From Theropithecus gelada (lineage: Eukaryota; Chordata; Mammalia; Primates; Cercopithecidae): 64,000 nucleotides of DNA. Made by a program: the position numbers and the translations under genes. The notes beneath the pieces are model-generated. The model saw only the letters and a list, made by a program, of their open reading frames with translations, did no database searches and had not been told where the DNA came from. Location of the stretch: NCBI RefSeq assembly GCF_003255815.1, contig NC_037689.1:49615870-49679869 (forward strand), read 5' to 3'. Shown here piece after piece: positions 35,777 through 48,660 of this stretch. The first letter of the stretch is position 1. Each line of letters starts with the position of its first letter.

Positions 35777-36824
35777 CTATTTTTATCTTTATCTCCATTT
35801 AACCATGATTATATTTATTTGAAAACTTAAAAAACATTAACATTTCTATCAAACTGATCTTTTTGGTAGGTAATTAAATCTTAGATTAGCAATGTTTCTT
35901 ATCAAGTATGCACTTCAGTATTAATGCATATGTGAAAGATGATGTTACTGTTGCTTCTTTAAAACATATCAAGTAATAGCTACTGCCAAGTTAACAGTGA
36001 AAGTTCAATTATTTGAAAAGATTCTCTTTTTGTCTACCTAATTAAAGACTTAAGATCATATTTTTCTTTTTTGTGCATTGGTAATTCTATTAACAAGGGA
36101 AAACAAACTTAAATTTTAAAACAATATTCATAGAAAACTTTCAGGTATCCAAGGATATCAATTACTCATATGCATTATTCTTGTCACATATCTATGAGGT
36201 TTTAAGCATCGCATGCCATTCTTGTCTCTCATTATAATGACAATAGAAACATGACTGCACTTGAAATGTAAACATGCCTTGTATAATGACACTCCAGCTA
36301 CACTGTAGGATATTTTTATTCAAGAAGGACCACCTCATAGAGCTGAATTCTGCTTACATAATGGGTTTTTAATTGCTCTTTTCTTCCTTCTTTTCTACCT
36401 CAACCACATCAGTTTGTGCAGCACACAGAGCAGACAGAACAGTTTGGAGATTTGGTTTTCAGATCTGGCCCTCTCTGTGAGCTCGCACCCTCCTAAAACT
36501 TAATTGGCTTCATGACCCTTCACAGTAATAGGCCTCAGTTTCCACTTATGAAAATTACTGGATGTTTACTTCATAAAGTATAAGATTCTTCCTTGGTATA
36601 CCATTCTGTGTTCTGTTAAGAGAATGCTAAAAGGTGACCTTTTATGAAGGTTACTATTATTTTTGCAAGTTGTGTTTATAGTAATATATAAGAATTTATG
36701 CAGAGCAATTTTACTTGCCAATAGAAAACAAAAGTATATGAACAAGTTTTAAACTAAACCAGAAATGAAATAAGTTCTTATTCACTATTGGAATGGGCTG
36801 CAGAATGGCATTTTGGAGTTATCA
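35777..36824. other. Unassigned sequence
   Basis: No gene, RNA or recognised repeat. Confidence 0.45.
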
Positions 36825-37045
36825 AAATGGTTAAGAGCTTGGAATTTGAAATCAGGCAGATTTGAAATGGAATCAGTCCTCTGTCACTCATTACATAGGT
36901 ATCTTTGACAAGTCCTTTACCTTTTTGATTCTCAATGTCCTCATCTAAAATATGTGTATAACAATACCTACTTCTCAACATAAAATGTTTACAGGCTAGC
37001 ATAGTGCCTGGCATAAAATAGTATCATAGTGAATAACCATTATAA
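36825..37045 (+). mobile_element. MIR
   Basis: 'aaaatggttaagagcttgga', 'tgacaagtcctttacctttt', 'tcaatgtcctcatctaaaat', 'ataacaatacctacttctca', 'tagcatagtgcctggcata': near-complete MIR order. Confidence 0.92.
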
Positions 37046-37285
37046 ATATAATAACTTTATAATTAAGAAATTAACATGTGTGTCCTGATTAAAATAGATA
37101 TTTTAATGCCTATAGATATGAATTTACAATAGAATCTCTCCAGTTTATCTTCAGCAGTGTACCAGGAAGTATTTTTCAAATTTCAAATATTACATTTTAA
37201 CATTTACATTTGAATTCACATGTAAATGTAAACTTTTATAATTCAATATAAGTAGATTAATATTACTGTCAAAAATTTAAATGGA

Positions 37286-37603
37286 GCTAGGCGTGGTGGC
37301 TCACATCTGTAATCCCAGCACTTTTGGGAGGCCGAGGTGGACAGATCACTTGAAATCAGGAGTTTGAGACAAGCCTGGCCAACATAGCGAAATCCCATCT
37401 GTACTAAAAGAAAATACAAAAATTAGCCAGGTTTGTGGCACGCACCTGTAATCCCAGCTACTCGGGAGGCTGAGGTAGGATAATCGCTTGAACCTGGGAG
37501 GCAGAGGTTGCGCTGAGCCGAGATCGTGCCACTGCACTCCCGCCTGAGGGATAGAGTGAGACCCCGTCTAAAGAAGAAAAAAAGAAAAGAAAAGAAAAAA
37601 AAG
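37286..37603 (+). mobile_element. Alu (AluS-like) with A/G-rich tail
   Basis: Full length, 'gctaggcgtggtggctcaca' to a long (AAAAG)-type tail (37570-37603). 14-bp target duplications AAAATTTAAATGGA at 37272-37285 and AAAATTGAAATGGA at 37604-37617, one mismatch. Confidence 0.96.
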
Positions 37604-37617
37604 AAAATTGAAATGGA

Positions 37618-40235
37618 AGGCATTGGATGGCATGCTAGAAAGAATACAGCCAAGCCTGACTCTAACTGTGGTTTCTTGAACAATATGATACACCTTGTTC
37701 AGCTGTGTTTTCAATAAAATGAGAGAAATGAGCGTTTAGATTGGATACCTGCACAATTCACTTTGTTTTAATTCCATAATTTTATGATACCTAGTGTTCA
37801 TATTTGCTATTTAATAAATAGTCATAGTTTTCCAAAATCTGTATACAGATATTCCTTTAGCATAAGGAATAATTTAAGGCATATAAACATGAACAAGTTG
37901 TGAGTAAATGACCCTCAAGATTTGCTTTACTTTTCCTCCAAAATATTAGTTTTTCAAGCAAAAGATCTTCAGATGATTGACAAGTCACTTCCTGTCAAGT
38001 GCAATAGCAAATCCTTCTGAAAGATTGTCAGTGGGTTTGATTCTTGAATCCCTCTTTAAATAGACTCCATAGGGCAGCTTAGACAAAAAAACACAATGGC
38101 AGTGAAGACACTTAGAGGGAAGTTGGAAACCCTCGTGTCCTTTAAAGCAGCAGATTTTTTTTATTGTAGAATAATATCCCCAAAAGGTTATTTATACAAC
38201 TAAATGGGGAAGCTCAGTCTGGCATTATCATTTTATCAGGTCAGAAGGGGCTGAAGAGGGCACTACTGCATGTGCCATGAAGAGTTTTAACATATTTTCT
38301 GTAAAAAATGTATACAATATTCTTTTAACCTGACCTAACCCCTGGTACTTGGGTAAAAGCAGAAGGGCACTTCTTTTCAGGTAAAAATTTTCCGCAAAGT
38401 AAACAGAGGTCACGGTTTTTCACTAGTATGATTGACAGGGAAAGGCTTAGAAAGAACTTTATAGAGGTGATAAAAATGTGCTACAGTTGAGTTATCAAAT
38501 CTTAAAGCAAATCTACTTATGTCAATTCAATATTTCTATTTTATAGTATTTTTCAACATTCATATAATCCTCTCCCTCAAACCAGATGCCGTGATATGTA
38601 CAGTCTTTACATAAAGTTGTTTATGTTTCCTAATAGCTTTGGGAATTGGAGAAATGAGAATGATGTCCAATAATGTGTGATAAAATTAGAAACACACATA
38701 TTCTGTACACCTTTCAGTAAGTGTTCTTTGTGTTCTGTTAAATTTATATATTAAAATGTGCAGAATTGGAGGATTGTAATATTTTTCAGGAACTCTACAA
38801 AGCAATTCAACAGAAACCCAACAAAATAGATAAATTTTACCTAGTTTGTCAATTATTCTACTCTTTGTATTTATTTTTTTACTTACGCAATTAAATATTA
38901 CCTATTTCCCTTAATGTTTAATGTCTAGCAAAGAGACTCTTAAAACTTTGAAAATAGACTGTCTCTAGATAAGCTAGCTACTTTGTAGACTAGAATGAAT
39001 CATTGTCTAATTAGTCAATGAATACCTCTTTATAATCAGGCTATCCATAGGCAATGAGGGAGAATATTATTTTTAATACAATTAAGGAAACAAAGTAAAT
39101 GAAGGAAAGGGAAGAAGAAAGAGAGAAAGAAAAAGAATGAAAGAACAATGATATTAGCATAAATATGTAAGAATCGTACAATCGTCATAAGTATATGTAT
39201 ATATAAGAACTCTTGGCATTCAGGAGCAAAAGAGTTCAAAAACCTTATAGTTGAATCTTTATGAATTTAAAATTATTTTTTGTTAACTATTTGATTTTAT
39301 CCTTACAGTTTCCTTGTCATTTATGCAGGATACATTTTTCCCAGTGTGTATGGTGGAAAAAAAGGAATTCTATTCACATAATGGTTTAAATTCAAGAAAA
39401 TGTTTGTATGATGTTTATCTTGATTTTTTTTCCTTATTTGATAAATTTTCTTTAATATTGGGGCATGAAATGCAAACAAAGGTTTTGTTTTATTTATATG
39501 TGTTATTAATTTGGCAGGCACTATTGTTTGTTGATGCAACAACTGTTGCATCCCTTTTCTGTCTTGATTTGTCTCCCAGCATAGAGGCCAAAAAGATAGT
39601 CACTTTCTGAGCCTACTGGGCCAAGACACCAATGTCTCTTGCCTTTGGCATATGGGGGTTTGACTGCCAGGGAGCTTGTAGGACTGAATCTCCTTCATAC
39701 AAATGGACAGGACACATGAGAGGACCTTCATTTTTTGACAATTGCTTTCTTTCCAGTTAGAGACATTTCAGTGTGAAGATGTTATATTTGCTATGGTCAT
39801 GTTGCTACCATTTCATCAAGAGATTTACAGAGATAATGACTTGGGCCCCTGAGCCTTGGACTAATCATCTACTTTAAACTTTTTCTTAAAAAAATATGCT
39901 TGTAGTAGTTAAGCCACTATTATTTGCGTATTTGGTCACTTGCTGTTGAATGAATCTTAACTGTACACCATCTGACCTTTTCTTTTAAAAAATGACTTCT
40001 TTCTGCTTTATGTGTAGGAAATCTCAAACTCTCAAATGTATGAAACAATTGAATGATGCAGAGAAAGTTGGAACTAATGCTTTCTGAGAACCTGCTACTA
40101 CTGTGGGGCAGACACTATGCAAAATATTCTACATTTATTCTTTTGACTATTTTAAATGTCCTTTTTCTAATTAAAACCTTTTTCTCAGCACAGTATCTAT
40201 CAAAAGGGTTTTCATTGCCCAAATATTCGTTGAGA
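37618..40235. other. Unassigned, mostly single-copy-looking sequence
   Basis: About 2.6 kb with no recognised repeat. A purine-rich stretch lies at 39098-39150. A 9-bp-arm hairpin (GATGCAACA / TGTTGCATC) lies at 39533-39552. A 98-codon frame at 39314-39610 shows no known domain. Candidate for cross-species conservation check. Confidence 0.45.
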
Positions 40236-40910
40236 AGTTATGGAATCTCAGGCTGTGGTCTAGGGACTAGGCCAAAAGTACCAAACAAAAAAGCCATGAT
40301 GATTATATTGTAACAAAAATTGGCAGAAAACTAATAAATAAATAGCTAATAAGCAAAGCAAGAAATGTTTTGAAAAAATGTGATTCAGTGTAAAGATAGT
40401 GCTGGGGATGGAAAAAGATGTTATACTTTATAGTGTCTTTATAAAAGCCTTCCATGTTAAGGGGATAATTTAGAAAAGAATTCATGGATGTAAGGGACCA
40501 TGTGGATATTTGCAGAAAAATAATGTTCCAGGAAGACAGCACAGAAAGGGTAAATGCCCTTAGGTAGAAATATTGTTGTCTCATTCAAAGTATAACAATG
40601 ATATTAAAGTGAGCATAATATAGTCAGCAAGGGAGGGAAAAGCAAGAGATAACTTAGGAGAGAGAAAAGGCCTTATAGGCATTTTTAAGGAATATGACTA
40701 TCACTCTAAGAAAGATAAATCTCTGTAAAGTTTTGAGCATTGACAGATTGACATGACTTGGTTTATATGGCAAAAAGTGGGTCTATAGAGGAGCAAATAT
40801 GGATAGAGAACAACTGATTGTGAGGTTATTGCAATTACAGGCCAGAGACGATGATGTCTCAAGCCAAGTGGTAGCATCAAAGTAGTGGGTTTCTGAAGTG
40901 TTAAGGCAAT
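40236..40910 (+). mobile_element. L2 fragment
   Basis: 'ctgtggtctagggactaggc', 'gacagcacagaaagggtaaa', 'aaaaggccttataggcattt', 'acagattgacatgacttggt', 'gaggttattgcaattacagg': L2 3' region in order. Diverged, direct orientation. Confidence 0.87.
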
Positions 40911-40996
40911 CCATTAAATAGCACCTGCTTCCATGCTCAGGTTCTGAGACCACTGGGAAATAAATGAAAAGGTTAAGCAGATAACTGCCAAAATAT

Positions 40997-41501
40997 AGGC
41001 AGGGTGTATGGCTCACACCTGTAATCCCACTGTTTGGGAGGCCAAGTCAGAAGGATTGCTTGAGGCCAGAAGATGGAGACCAGCCTGGGCAACATAGGGA
41101 GATTCCATCTCTACAAAAATAAAAATAAAACAAAAGAAATAGCTGGGCATGGTGGTGTGCACCTGTAGTCATAGCTACTTGGGAGGCTGAGGGAGAAGGA
41201 TGGCTTAAGCCTAGGAGTTTGACATCAAGATGAGCTATGATTGTATCACTGCACTCCAACCTGGGTGACAGATTGTCCAAAAAAAAAAGAAAGAGAGAGA
41301 AGGAAAGGAAAGGAAAGGCGGGAAGGGAAGGGAATGGAAGGGAAGGGAAGGGGAGGGGAGGGGAGGGGAAGGGAGGGGATGGGGGAGGAGGGAGGGAAGG
41401 GAAAGGAAGGGAAGGGAAGGGAAGAAGGGAGGAGAGAGGAGGGGAGGGAAGGGAAGGGAAGGGAAGGGAAGGGAAGGGAAGGGGAAGGGAGAAAACACAG
41501 G
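40997..41501 (+). mobile_element. AluJ with tail expanded into a purine tract
   Basis: The AluJ body is 40997-41280 ('ggcagggtgtatggctcaca' to 'gggtgacagattgtcc'). The tail continues as a purine tract to 41501. Target duplications GCCAAAATAT at 40987-40996 and 41502-41511 bracket body plus tract, showing that the tract arose from the Alu tail. Confidence 0.95.
41281..41493. repeat. Homopurine (GGGAA)n/(GGAA)n/(GGGGA)n tract
   Basis: About 210 bases with only three pyrimidines. Includes four consecutive GGGGA units near 41350-41369, a classic G-quadruplex pattern. On the opposite strand it reads as Ser/Pro/Leu low complexity, which is not protein. Confidence 0.97.
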
Positions 41502-41511
41502 GCCAAAATAT

Positions 41512-42715
41512 TACCTATATTTATTTTATACTGATAAAATCTAGGCTGGAGCATGTAGCCTATCATAAGAGCCAAAATGGACTGATAGTTTCCTGGCCCC
41601 TAGTCTAAACCTTGGATCAACCCATCCAATGAAAGATTGTGTCTTCAGACCAATGTACCTAGATATTTGCCTTTCACTCCTAAATTGGAGAAGGGACCAG
41701 TTCTCCTGAGTGCTGCAACTTTGACAGGATACATGAAACTAACTGAAAAAGGAGGAACGATCATTAAAGCATTTTATGTGTTGAGGAGTATTAACACATC
41801 TGGAGATGGGTCATAAGTGTTAAGGAAAAAAAATCCATCCTCATAGGAGGGGAAAGGATATATAAGGAGTGGGAAGAACCTTTCCCCTTAATATTTTTTT
41901 CTCTTTGCATTATTTACCATTGATGAAAACCATTGACCAAGCAACAGTTTTTCATTCTCCTATTAGAGTTGATTGATTATCTCTCAGGACCTTTCTTTTC
42001 TCACCTTTATGAGACTCTTTCTTGGATGGTGCTCACTGCTTCTTTGGTTATCCTTCCAGGAGAATTACTGGGAAATACGAATTTTTCCACCTGAAACCCC
42101 TGAAGTGGAACTGAATATTACATTTATTATGTTCTAAGTCTACTTTGTAGCCAAGACCAATATTCACTCACTATTTTTCTTTTTTCACTGTACATTATTT
42201 CTAGCCATATTGCCAAACGTTCTGCAACAGAATAAAATGACACAATTAAAATACTCTAATAATAAAATGCCAATATAAAGCCACTCTAAACTTAAATAAA
42301 AATCATATCACTCCCATATAAAATTCCTGGAAAGAAATTAGAGTTCACAGATTAAACTTCCTTGTAAGTTAAAGTCCTGAATAAACCCCACGAATAAAAT
42401 CACCTTCCTCTCATGAGTTAAAGATCCAAAGAAATTAAAATCCATAATTTATATTCCCAATCTCTCATCCTGCAAAAATCTCATTCAGGAGGCTTCTTCA
42501 TGATAGTTCCAAACTAAAATTCATTTAGAAGCTTCATTATGGGATGTTTCTTACTGGGATGAGTATAATTCAGGGCAGTGTTTTTATTAATTCAACACCA
42601 AGATCCTAACATGCTTTAATTTTTAAAGAGTCAAAGAAACAATGGATTAAAGTAAAGGAACAGGGAACATTATCATGGCATTGTATCCAGTGCTACAAAT
42701 TTTAGAGAGAAAGGT
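41512..42715. other. Unassigned sequence
   Basis: No gene found. About 42230-42560 has repeated 'aataaaat ... cctgaataaa ... aaagattaa' texture but no recognisable repeat. Confidence 0.4.
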
Positions 42716-42719
42716 AATC

Positions 42720-45472
42720 CAAACAATTTGATAATGGATAGAACAAGTTAGAAGAACAGGAATATATAAGACTTTAGAATACTATAAAGTGACTAGACCT
42801 AACAGACATGGAGAACACTCCACCCAACAAAAGCAGAATACATTCTTCTCAAGCACACACTGAAGGATAAAACATATGCCAGTCTATAAAACAAGCCTCA
42901 ATAAACGTGAAAGGACTGAAATCAATAAAATATATGATCTCTTACTAAAAAAGAAACTAGATATAAATTACAGAATGAAATATGAGAAATCAATAAATAA
43001 GTGGAAATTAAGCAATATACTTCTAAATAACCAATGAGTTAAAGGACAAATTACAAGGGAAATTAGAAAACACTTTTAGGTAAAAAAAAAAAAAAAGGAA
43101 AAACATACCAAAACTTATGTCCAAAGAATAGCTATAAGTAGTGCTTAATTTATAGCTGCAATGCCTTTATTAAATAAGAAGAAACTCTCAAATCAGTAAC
43201 ATAAACTTCCACATTGAGAAACTAGAAAAATAAGAGCAAACTAAATCCAAATAAAGCAAAATGCTCAAAATAATAAAGATCGGAGTGAACATAAATGAAG
43301 CAGAGATTAGAGAGGAAAAAAAGCAAAGAAAATCAATGAAACCAAAAGTTGGTGCTTTGAAATGATAAAAAGAAACGGACAAACTTTTAGCTACATTTAT
43401 CAAGAAAAGAGAAGACTTTTCTTCTATTAATATCTGGAATGAAAGAGAATATACCACTACTGACCTTAGATATGAGAAAATAATTTTAAGAAAATAATGT
43501 GAATAAGGGTGCATGCCACAAATTAGATGACTTTCATGAAATAGACAGCTTTCAATAAATGACTGAAACTGACTCAAGTAGAAATAGAAAAGCTGAGTAG
43601 ACATAAAAAGTAAAGAGATTGAATTAGTAAGTAACTCCTCTGCCACTAATACACAAAACATTCCCAGGTCCAGAGACCCCACTATAAATTCTCCCAAACA
43701 ATGAAAGAAGATTAATACCAATTCCCTCACAAATTCTTTGAAAAAAAATAGAAGATGGAGCAGATCCCAAATCATTCTTTGAGTCCAGTATTACCCTGAT
43801 AGAAATACCAGACAAAGATACCAACAACAACAAAAAACCCTACAAGCCATATTCCTTATGAATATAGATCCAAAATCCTCAAAAAATACTAGACAACTGA
43901 ATATAGAGCATGCAAAAATAATTTCACATCATCACTGAATAAGTTTTGTCCCAAGAATGCAAGTTTGGTTTATCATCTAAGAAGCAATTGATTTCATATA
44001 TCATATTAATAGGTAAAAATGGCAAAAAGCACATAATCATCTTAATAGATACAGAAGAAACATTTCACAAAATTCAACATTTCATGATAAAGCATCTTAA
44101 CAAGCTAGTAATGAAAGATAACTGCCTCAAATTAATAAAAGTTATCTAATAAAAATCCATAACTAACATCACATTTAATGGTCAAAAACTAAATGCTTTC
44201 TCCCTAAGATAAGGAACAAGACAAGAATGTCTGCTCTTGACACTTAAACACTGTATTGGAAGTTCTAGCCAGGGAAATTAGGCAAGAAAAATAAATAAAA
44301 ATAATTCATATTAAAAAGGAAGTAAAACTCTATTTTCAGATGACCTGACCTTGTGTACAGGAAACCTAAGGAATCCACTCGAAAACTATAGGAACTAATA
44401 GACAAGTTCAGCAAGGTTGAAGGATACAAAACCGATACACAAATATCAATTGTATTCTTATGTAATAACAATGAACAATCTGAAAATGTAATTAAGAAAA
44501 CACATTTACAATAAATCAAAATCACATAATTCTTAGGAATAAATTTAACAAAAGAAGTATAAGAATTGTACACAGAATATTGCAAAACAGTTTGACAGAA
44601 ATGAAAGATTTAAATAAATGAAAACACATCCCATGTTGACAGACTGAAAGATTTAATATTCTTAAGATAGCAATATTTACCAATTAATCTACAACCTCTA
44701 TCAAAATCTCAGCTGGCGTTTTTGCAGATATTGGCAAGCCGATCCTAAATTTATATGGAAATGTAGGGGACTCAGAATACCCCAAACAATCTTGATAAAG
44801 AAGAACAAAGACAAAGGACACTATTTCCCCATTTCAAAACTTACTACAATGCTAAAGTACCTAAGACAGTAAAGTTCTGGCATAAGGTTAGACATGATGA
44901 TTAATTGAATAGAATTGAGAGCTCAGAAATAAACCCTTACTTTATGGTCAATTTATTTTTGAATTGGTCAATTGATTTTTGAAAATCAATCATGGTCAAC
45001 TGATTTTTGAAAAGAGCGCCATGACAATTCAATAGAGAAATAATGATTTTCAACAGATGGTGCTGGGACAACTGGATATCCATATGCAAAAGAATGAAGT
45101 TAGACCCTGAACTCACACCATGCATGCACACAAAAATAACTCAAAATGCATCATACACATAAATGTAACAGTTAAAACAATGAGAGCCTTAAAAGAAAAC
45201 ATAGGAATAAATATTTGTATTTATTTGTATTGTATTTAGAAAAATAGGCAATGTTTTCTTAGATATGACACCAAAAGTATATATCTAAGCAATAAATGAA
45301 AAATAAATTAAACTTCATCAAAATTAAAAATATTTGCACTCAAAGATTACCATAAAGGAAGTGAAAAGAAAATTTGCACAATGAGAGAAAATATTAGCAA
45401 ATCATATAGTGATAAGGGACTTGGATCAGCATACATAAAGAACTCTTATGACTCCATAATGTAAAGATAACA
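42720..45472 (+). mobile_element. Old L1M (L1MB/MC-like), ORF2 part A of a split element
   Basis: Begins inside ORF2 ('agacctaacagacatggaga') and follows ORF2 order through 'aaaccaaaagttggtgcttt', 'taccctgatagaaatacc', 'atatggaaatgtaggggact', 'ggtgctgggacaactggata' to 'aaagaactcttatgactcca'. Many stops and frameshifts. The ORF2 order then continues at 47783, so 45474-47780 is inserted material. A local 18-bp unit is present three times at 44946-45011. Confidence 0.92.
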
Positions 45473-45473
45473 T

Positions 45474-45571
45474 TGTGTGTGTATATATATATGTATAAAT
45501 CAAGATACACATCATCAATTGATGGACACTTAGGCTGTTACCATATCTTGGTTATTGTGAATAGTGCTGCA

Positions 45572-45610
<39 letters not shown>

Positions 45611-46105
45611 AAAAAAAAAAAAATGGAATATTATTCAGCCTTATAAAGGAGATACTACCATTTGTGACAACATGAGTGAGCCTGGAGAATATTATGCTAA
45701 ATAAAATATGCCATACATAGAAAGAAACATACTGTATTATCTCACTTAGATGTGGAATTTTGTTAAAAAGTCAAATAAATAGAATTAGAGAATTGTGGTT
45801 GCCAGGTATGAAGAGGGGGAGGAAATGGGAAGAAGCATGTCTAAGGGTACAATCCTTTATGTAGGATAAATAAGTCTAGAGATTTAATGTACAGCATAAG
45901 GATTATAGTTAAGAGTATTTTATTGTATACTGGAAAATTACTAAGAAAGTAGATTTTAGGTGCTCTTACCTAAAAAAACTGACTATGGAAGATGATGAAT
46001 GTGTTAATTTGTTAGTTTGTAGTAATGATTTCATTATGTATGTGTATAGCAACACATCATGTTAAACACCTTAACAATATGCAATAAAATAAATTTTAAA
46101 AATTA
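45474..46105 (+). mobile_element. L1MA/MB 3' end with inverted 5' segment
   Basis: 45474-45572 is L1 ORF2 3' sequence in antisense ('gtgaatagtgctgcagtac'). After a TA/CA run, sense sequence starts ('atggaatattattcagcctt') and runs through the 3'UTR to an A-rich end at about 46105. The two parts meet at the same ORF2 place (the TATATACACA region), as expected from twin priming. Confidence 0.8.
45573..45610. repeat. (TA)n(CA)n microsatellite
   Basis: TA run followed by CACACACA and a poly-A. With 45474-45495 it forms an inverted pair. Confidence 0.93.
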
Positions 46106-46109
46106 AGAC

Positions 46110-47780
46110 ATGAAATTTTCAAAAATTTTTATTTCAGATTCAGGGGTAGATATGCATGTTTGTTATATAGGGAAACTGCATGTCACAAAAATTTGGTGTA
46201 CAGATTGTCACCCAGGTAATAAGCATGGTACCCGATAAGAATTTTTTCTGATCCTCTCCCTCCTCTTCCCCTCCATGTCTTTTGTCTGTTCTTTTGTCCC
46301 CAACAGACAAAAGAACAGCCCTATTGTCTGTTCTTCCCTACCTAGTGTTCATGTGTTCTCATCATTTTAGCTCCCATTTATAAATGATAGCATACAATAT
46401 TTGTTTTTATGTGCCTGTGTTAGTTTTCAAAAGAAAATGGCCTCCAGCTTCCTCCATGTTCCTGCAAAGGACATTATCTCATTCTTTTTTATGGCTGCAT
46501 ACTATTCCATGGTGTATATATACCACATTTTCTTTATCCAGTCTACCATTTATGGACATTTAGGTTGATACCATGTCTTTGCTATTGTGAATAGTGCTGC
46601 AATGAACATTTCTATACAAGTTTTTTTGTAGAGATATGTTTCATTTCTTAGGTACATAACTAGGAGTAAAATTATAGGATCATATGGTAACTCCATGACT
46701 AGCTTTTTGAAGAACTGTTTTCCAAAGTGACTGGACCATTTTACATTTCCATAAGCAAAATATGAAGGTTTCAGTTTTTGCACATCCCTGTAAACACTTA
46801 TTATTGTCATTCTTTTTCACTATAGCCATCCTACTGAATGCAAACTTGTGTCTTATTGTGGTTTTGATTTGTATTTAATGATCAGTGATGCTGAGCTTTT
46901 TTTCATATGCTTGTTGGCTGCATGAGTGTCTTCTTTTGAAAAGTGAGTTCATGTCCTTTGCCCACTTTTTAATGGGGTTGGTTGTTTTTTCTTGTAAATT
47001 TGCTTAAGCCCCTTATAGATGTTGGATAGTTGACTTTTATCAAATGCATAGTTTGCAAATATTTTCTCCCATTCTGTAGGTTGCCTGTTTACTCTGTTGA
47101 TAGTTTATTTTGCTGTGCAGAAATCGTTTAGTTTAATTAGATCCTATTTGTCAATTTTTGTTTTTGTAGGAATTGTTTTTGGCATCTTTGTCATGAAATA
47201 TTTGCTAGTTTCTATGTCCAGAAAGGTATTGCCTAGGTTATTTTCCAGAGTTTTCATAATTTTAGGTTTTACATTTAAGTCTCTAATCCATCTTGAGTTG
47301 ATTTTTTGTATGTGGTATAAGGAAGGAGTTCAGATTCAATCTTCTGTACATGGCTAGCCAGTTATCCCAGCCCCATTTATTGAATAGGTGGCCCTCCTTT
47401 CCCTATTGCTTGTTTTTGTCAGCTTTGTCGAAGACCATGTGCTTGTAGGTGTGCAGCCTTATTTCTTGGCTCTCTATCCTGTTCCACTGGTCTATGTGCC
47501 TGTTTTTTGTACCAGTGCCACACTGTTTTGGTTACTGTATCCCAGTAGTATAGTTTGAAGTTGGATAACGTGATGCCTCCAGTTTCTTTATTATTATTAT
47601 TATTATTATCGACATAGTATTGCCTGGGCTATTTGGCCTCCTTTTTTGATTCCATAGGAATTTTAAAATAATTTTTTCTAATTTTGTGAAGAATTTCATT
47701 GGTAGTTTGATAGGAATAGCATTGAATCTGTAAATTGTTTGGGGCAATGTGACTATTTTAACATTATTGATCCTTCCTCT
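46110..47780 (-). mobile_element. L1PB/L1PA-type L1, ORF2 3' third and 3'UTR
   Basis: Reverse orientation: 3'UTR at the left ('atgcatgtttgttatatagg'), then ORF2 in reverse ('tggctgcatactattccatg', 'cattctgtaggttgcctgtt', 'cagccccatttattgaatag', 'ttggttactgtatcccagta') until a 5' truncation near 47780. Frames are broken. It carries an unusual hairpin at 46286-46318. Confidence 0.94.
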
Positions 47781-47782
47781 AA

Positions 47783-48650
47783 AGATGGACCAACTAAAAA
47801 CTGGGAAAGAGAATTAAATAGACATTTCTCCATAGAAGATACATAAATAGGCAATAGACACATGAAAAGATGCTCAACATCATTAGTCATTAAGGAAATG
47901 CAAATCAAACTACAATGAGATGCTACTTCACACCCACTAGGATGGCTATAAATTTAAAAAGGCACAATAAAAAGTGTTGGCAAGGACGTGGAGAAATTGG
48001 AACCCTCATACATTGCTGATGGGATTGTGAAGTGGTACAGCTGCTTTGGAAAACAGTTTGGCAGTTCCTCAAAAAGTTAAACATAGAGTTCCATATGACC
48101 CAGCAATTCCACTCTTATTTATGTATCCAAGAAAAATGGAAACATATGCCAACACAAAAACCTGTACATGAATGTTTATAGCAACATTACTCATAATATC
48201 CAAAATGTGGAAACAACCCAAATATCCATCAACTGATGAATGGATAAATAAGATGTGGTATATCATAAAATGGAATGCTATTCAGCAAAAATAGGAAATG
48301 AAGTGCTGATACATGCTACGATATGAATGGACCTTGAAAACATTATGCTAATGAAATAAGCCAGTCACGGAAGACCACATATTGTATTCTTCCATTTACA
48401 TAAAATGTTTAGAATAGGCAAGTGAGTAGAGCCAGAAAGTGGTTGCCTAAGGCTAGGTGAATGGGGGAAAATGGGAAGTGACTACCAATGAGCATGGGGT
48501 TTCTTTCTGGGGTGGGGAAAATGTCCTAAAATTAGGTTGTGGTGATGGCTGCACAGCTCTGTGAATATACTAAAAACTATTGATTTGTATACTTTCAATG
48601 GATGATTTTTATTGAATGTTAATAACTCAGTCAGCCTGTTTAAAAATAAA
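47783..48650 (+). mobile_element. Old L1M, part B of the split element (ORF2 end and 3'UTR)
   Basis: Picks up ORF2 exactly where 45472 leaves it ('actgggaaagagaattaaat', 'gacatttctccatagaagat') and continues through 'catcattagtcattaaggaa' and 'acccactaggatggctataa' to the 3'UTR ('ggtgatggctgcacagctct'). Same orientation and age as part A. Confidence 0.92.
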
Positions 48651-48660
48651 TAATGTGCAT

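Noticed and set aside
41237..41608. Several overlapping frames of 90-120 codons on both strands
   Set aside because: They read the purine tract as Lys/Arg/Glu/Gly or its complement as Ser/Pro/Leu/Phe; low complexity, not protein.
43188..43775. 195-codon open frame on the minus strand, the longest in the window
   Set aside because: It is the antisense of L1 ORF2, hydrophobic and rich in Phe/Leu/Ser because it reads A-rich L1 backwards. No family resemblance and no gene context.
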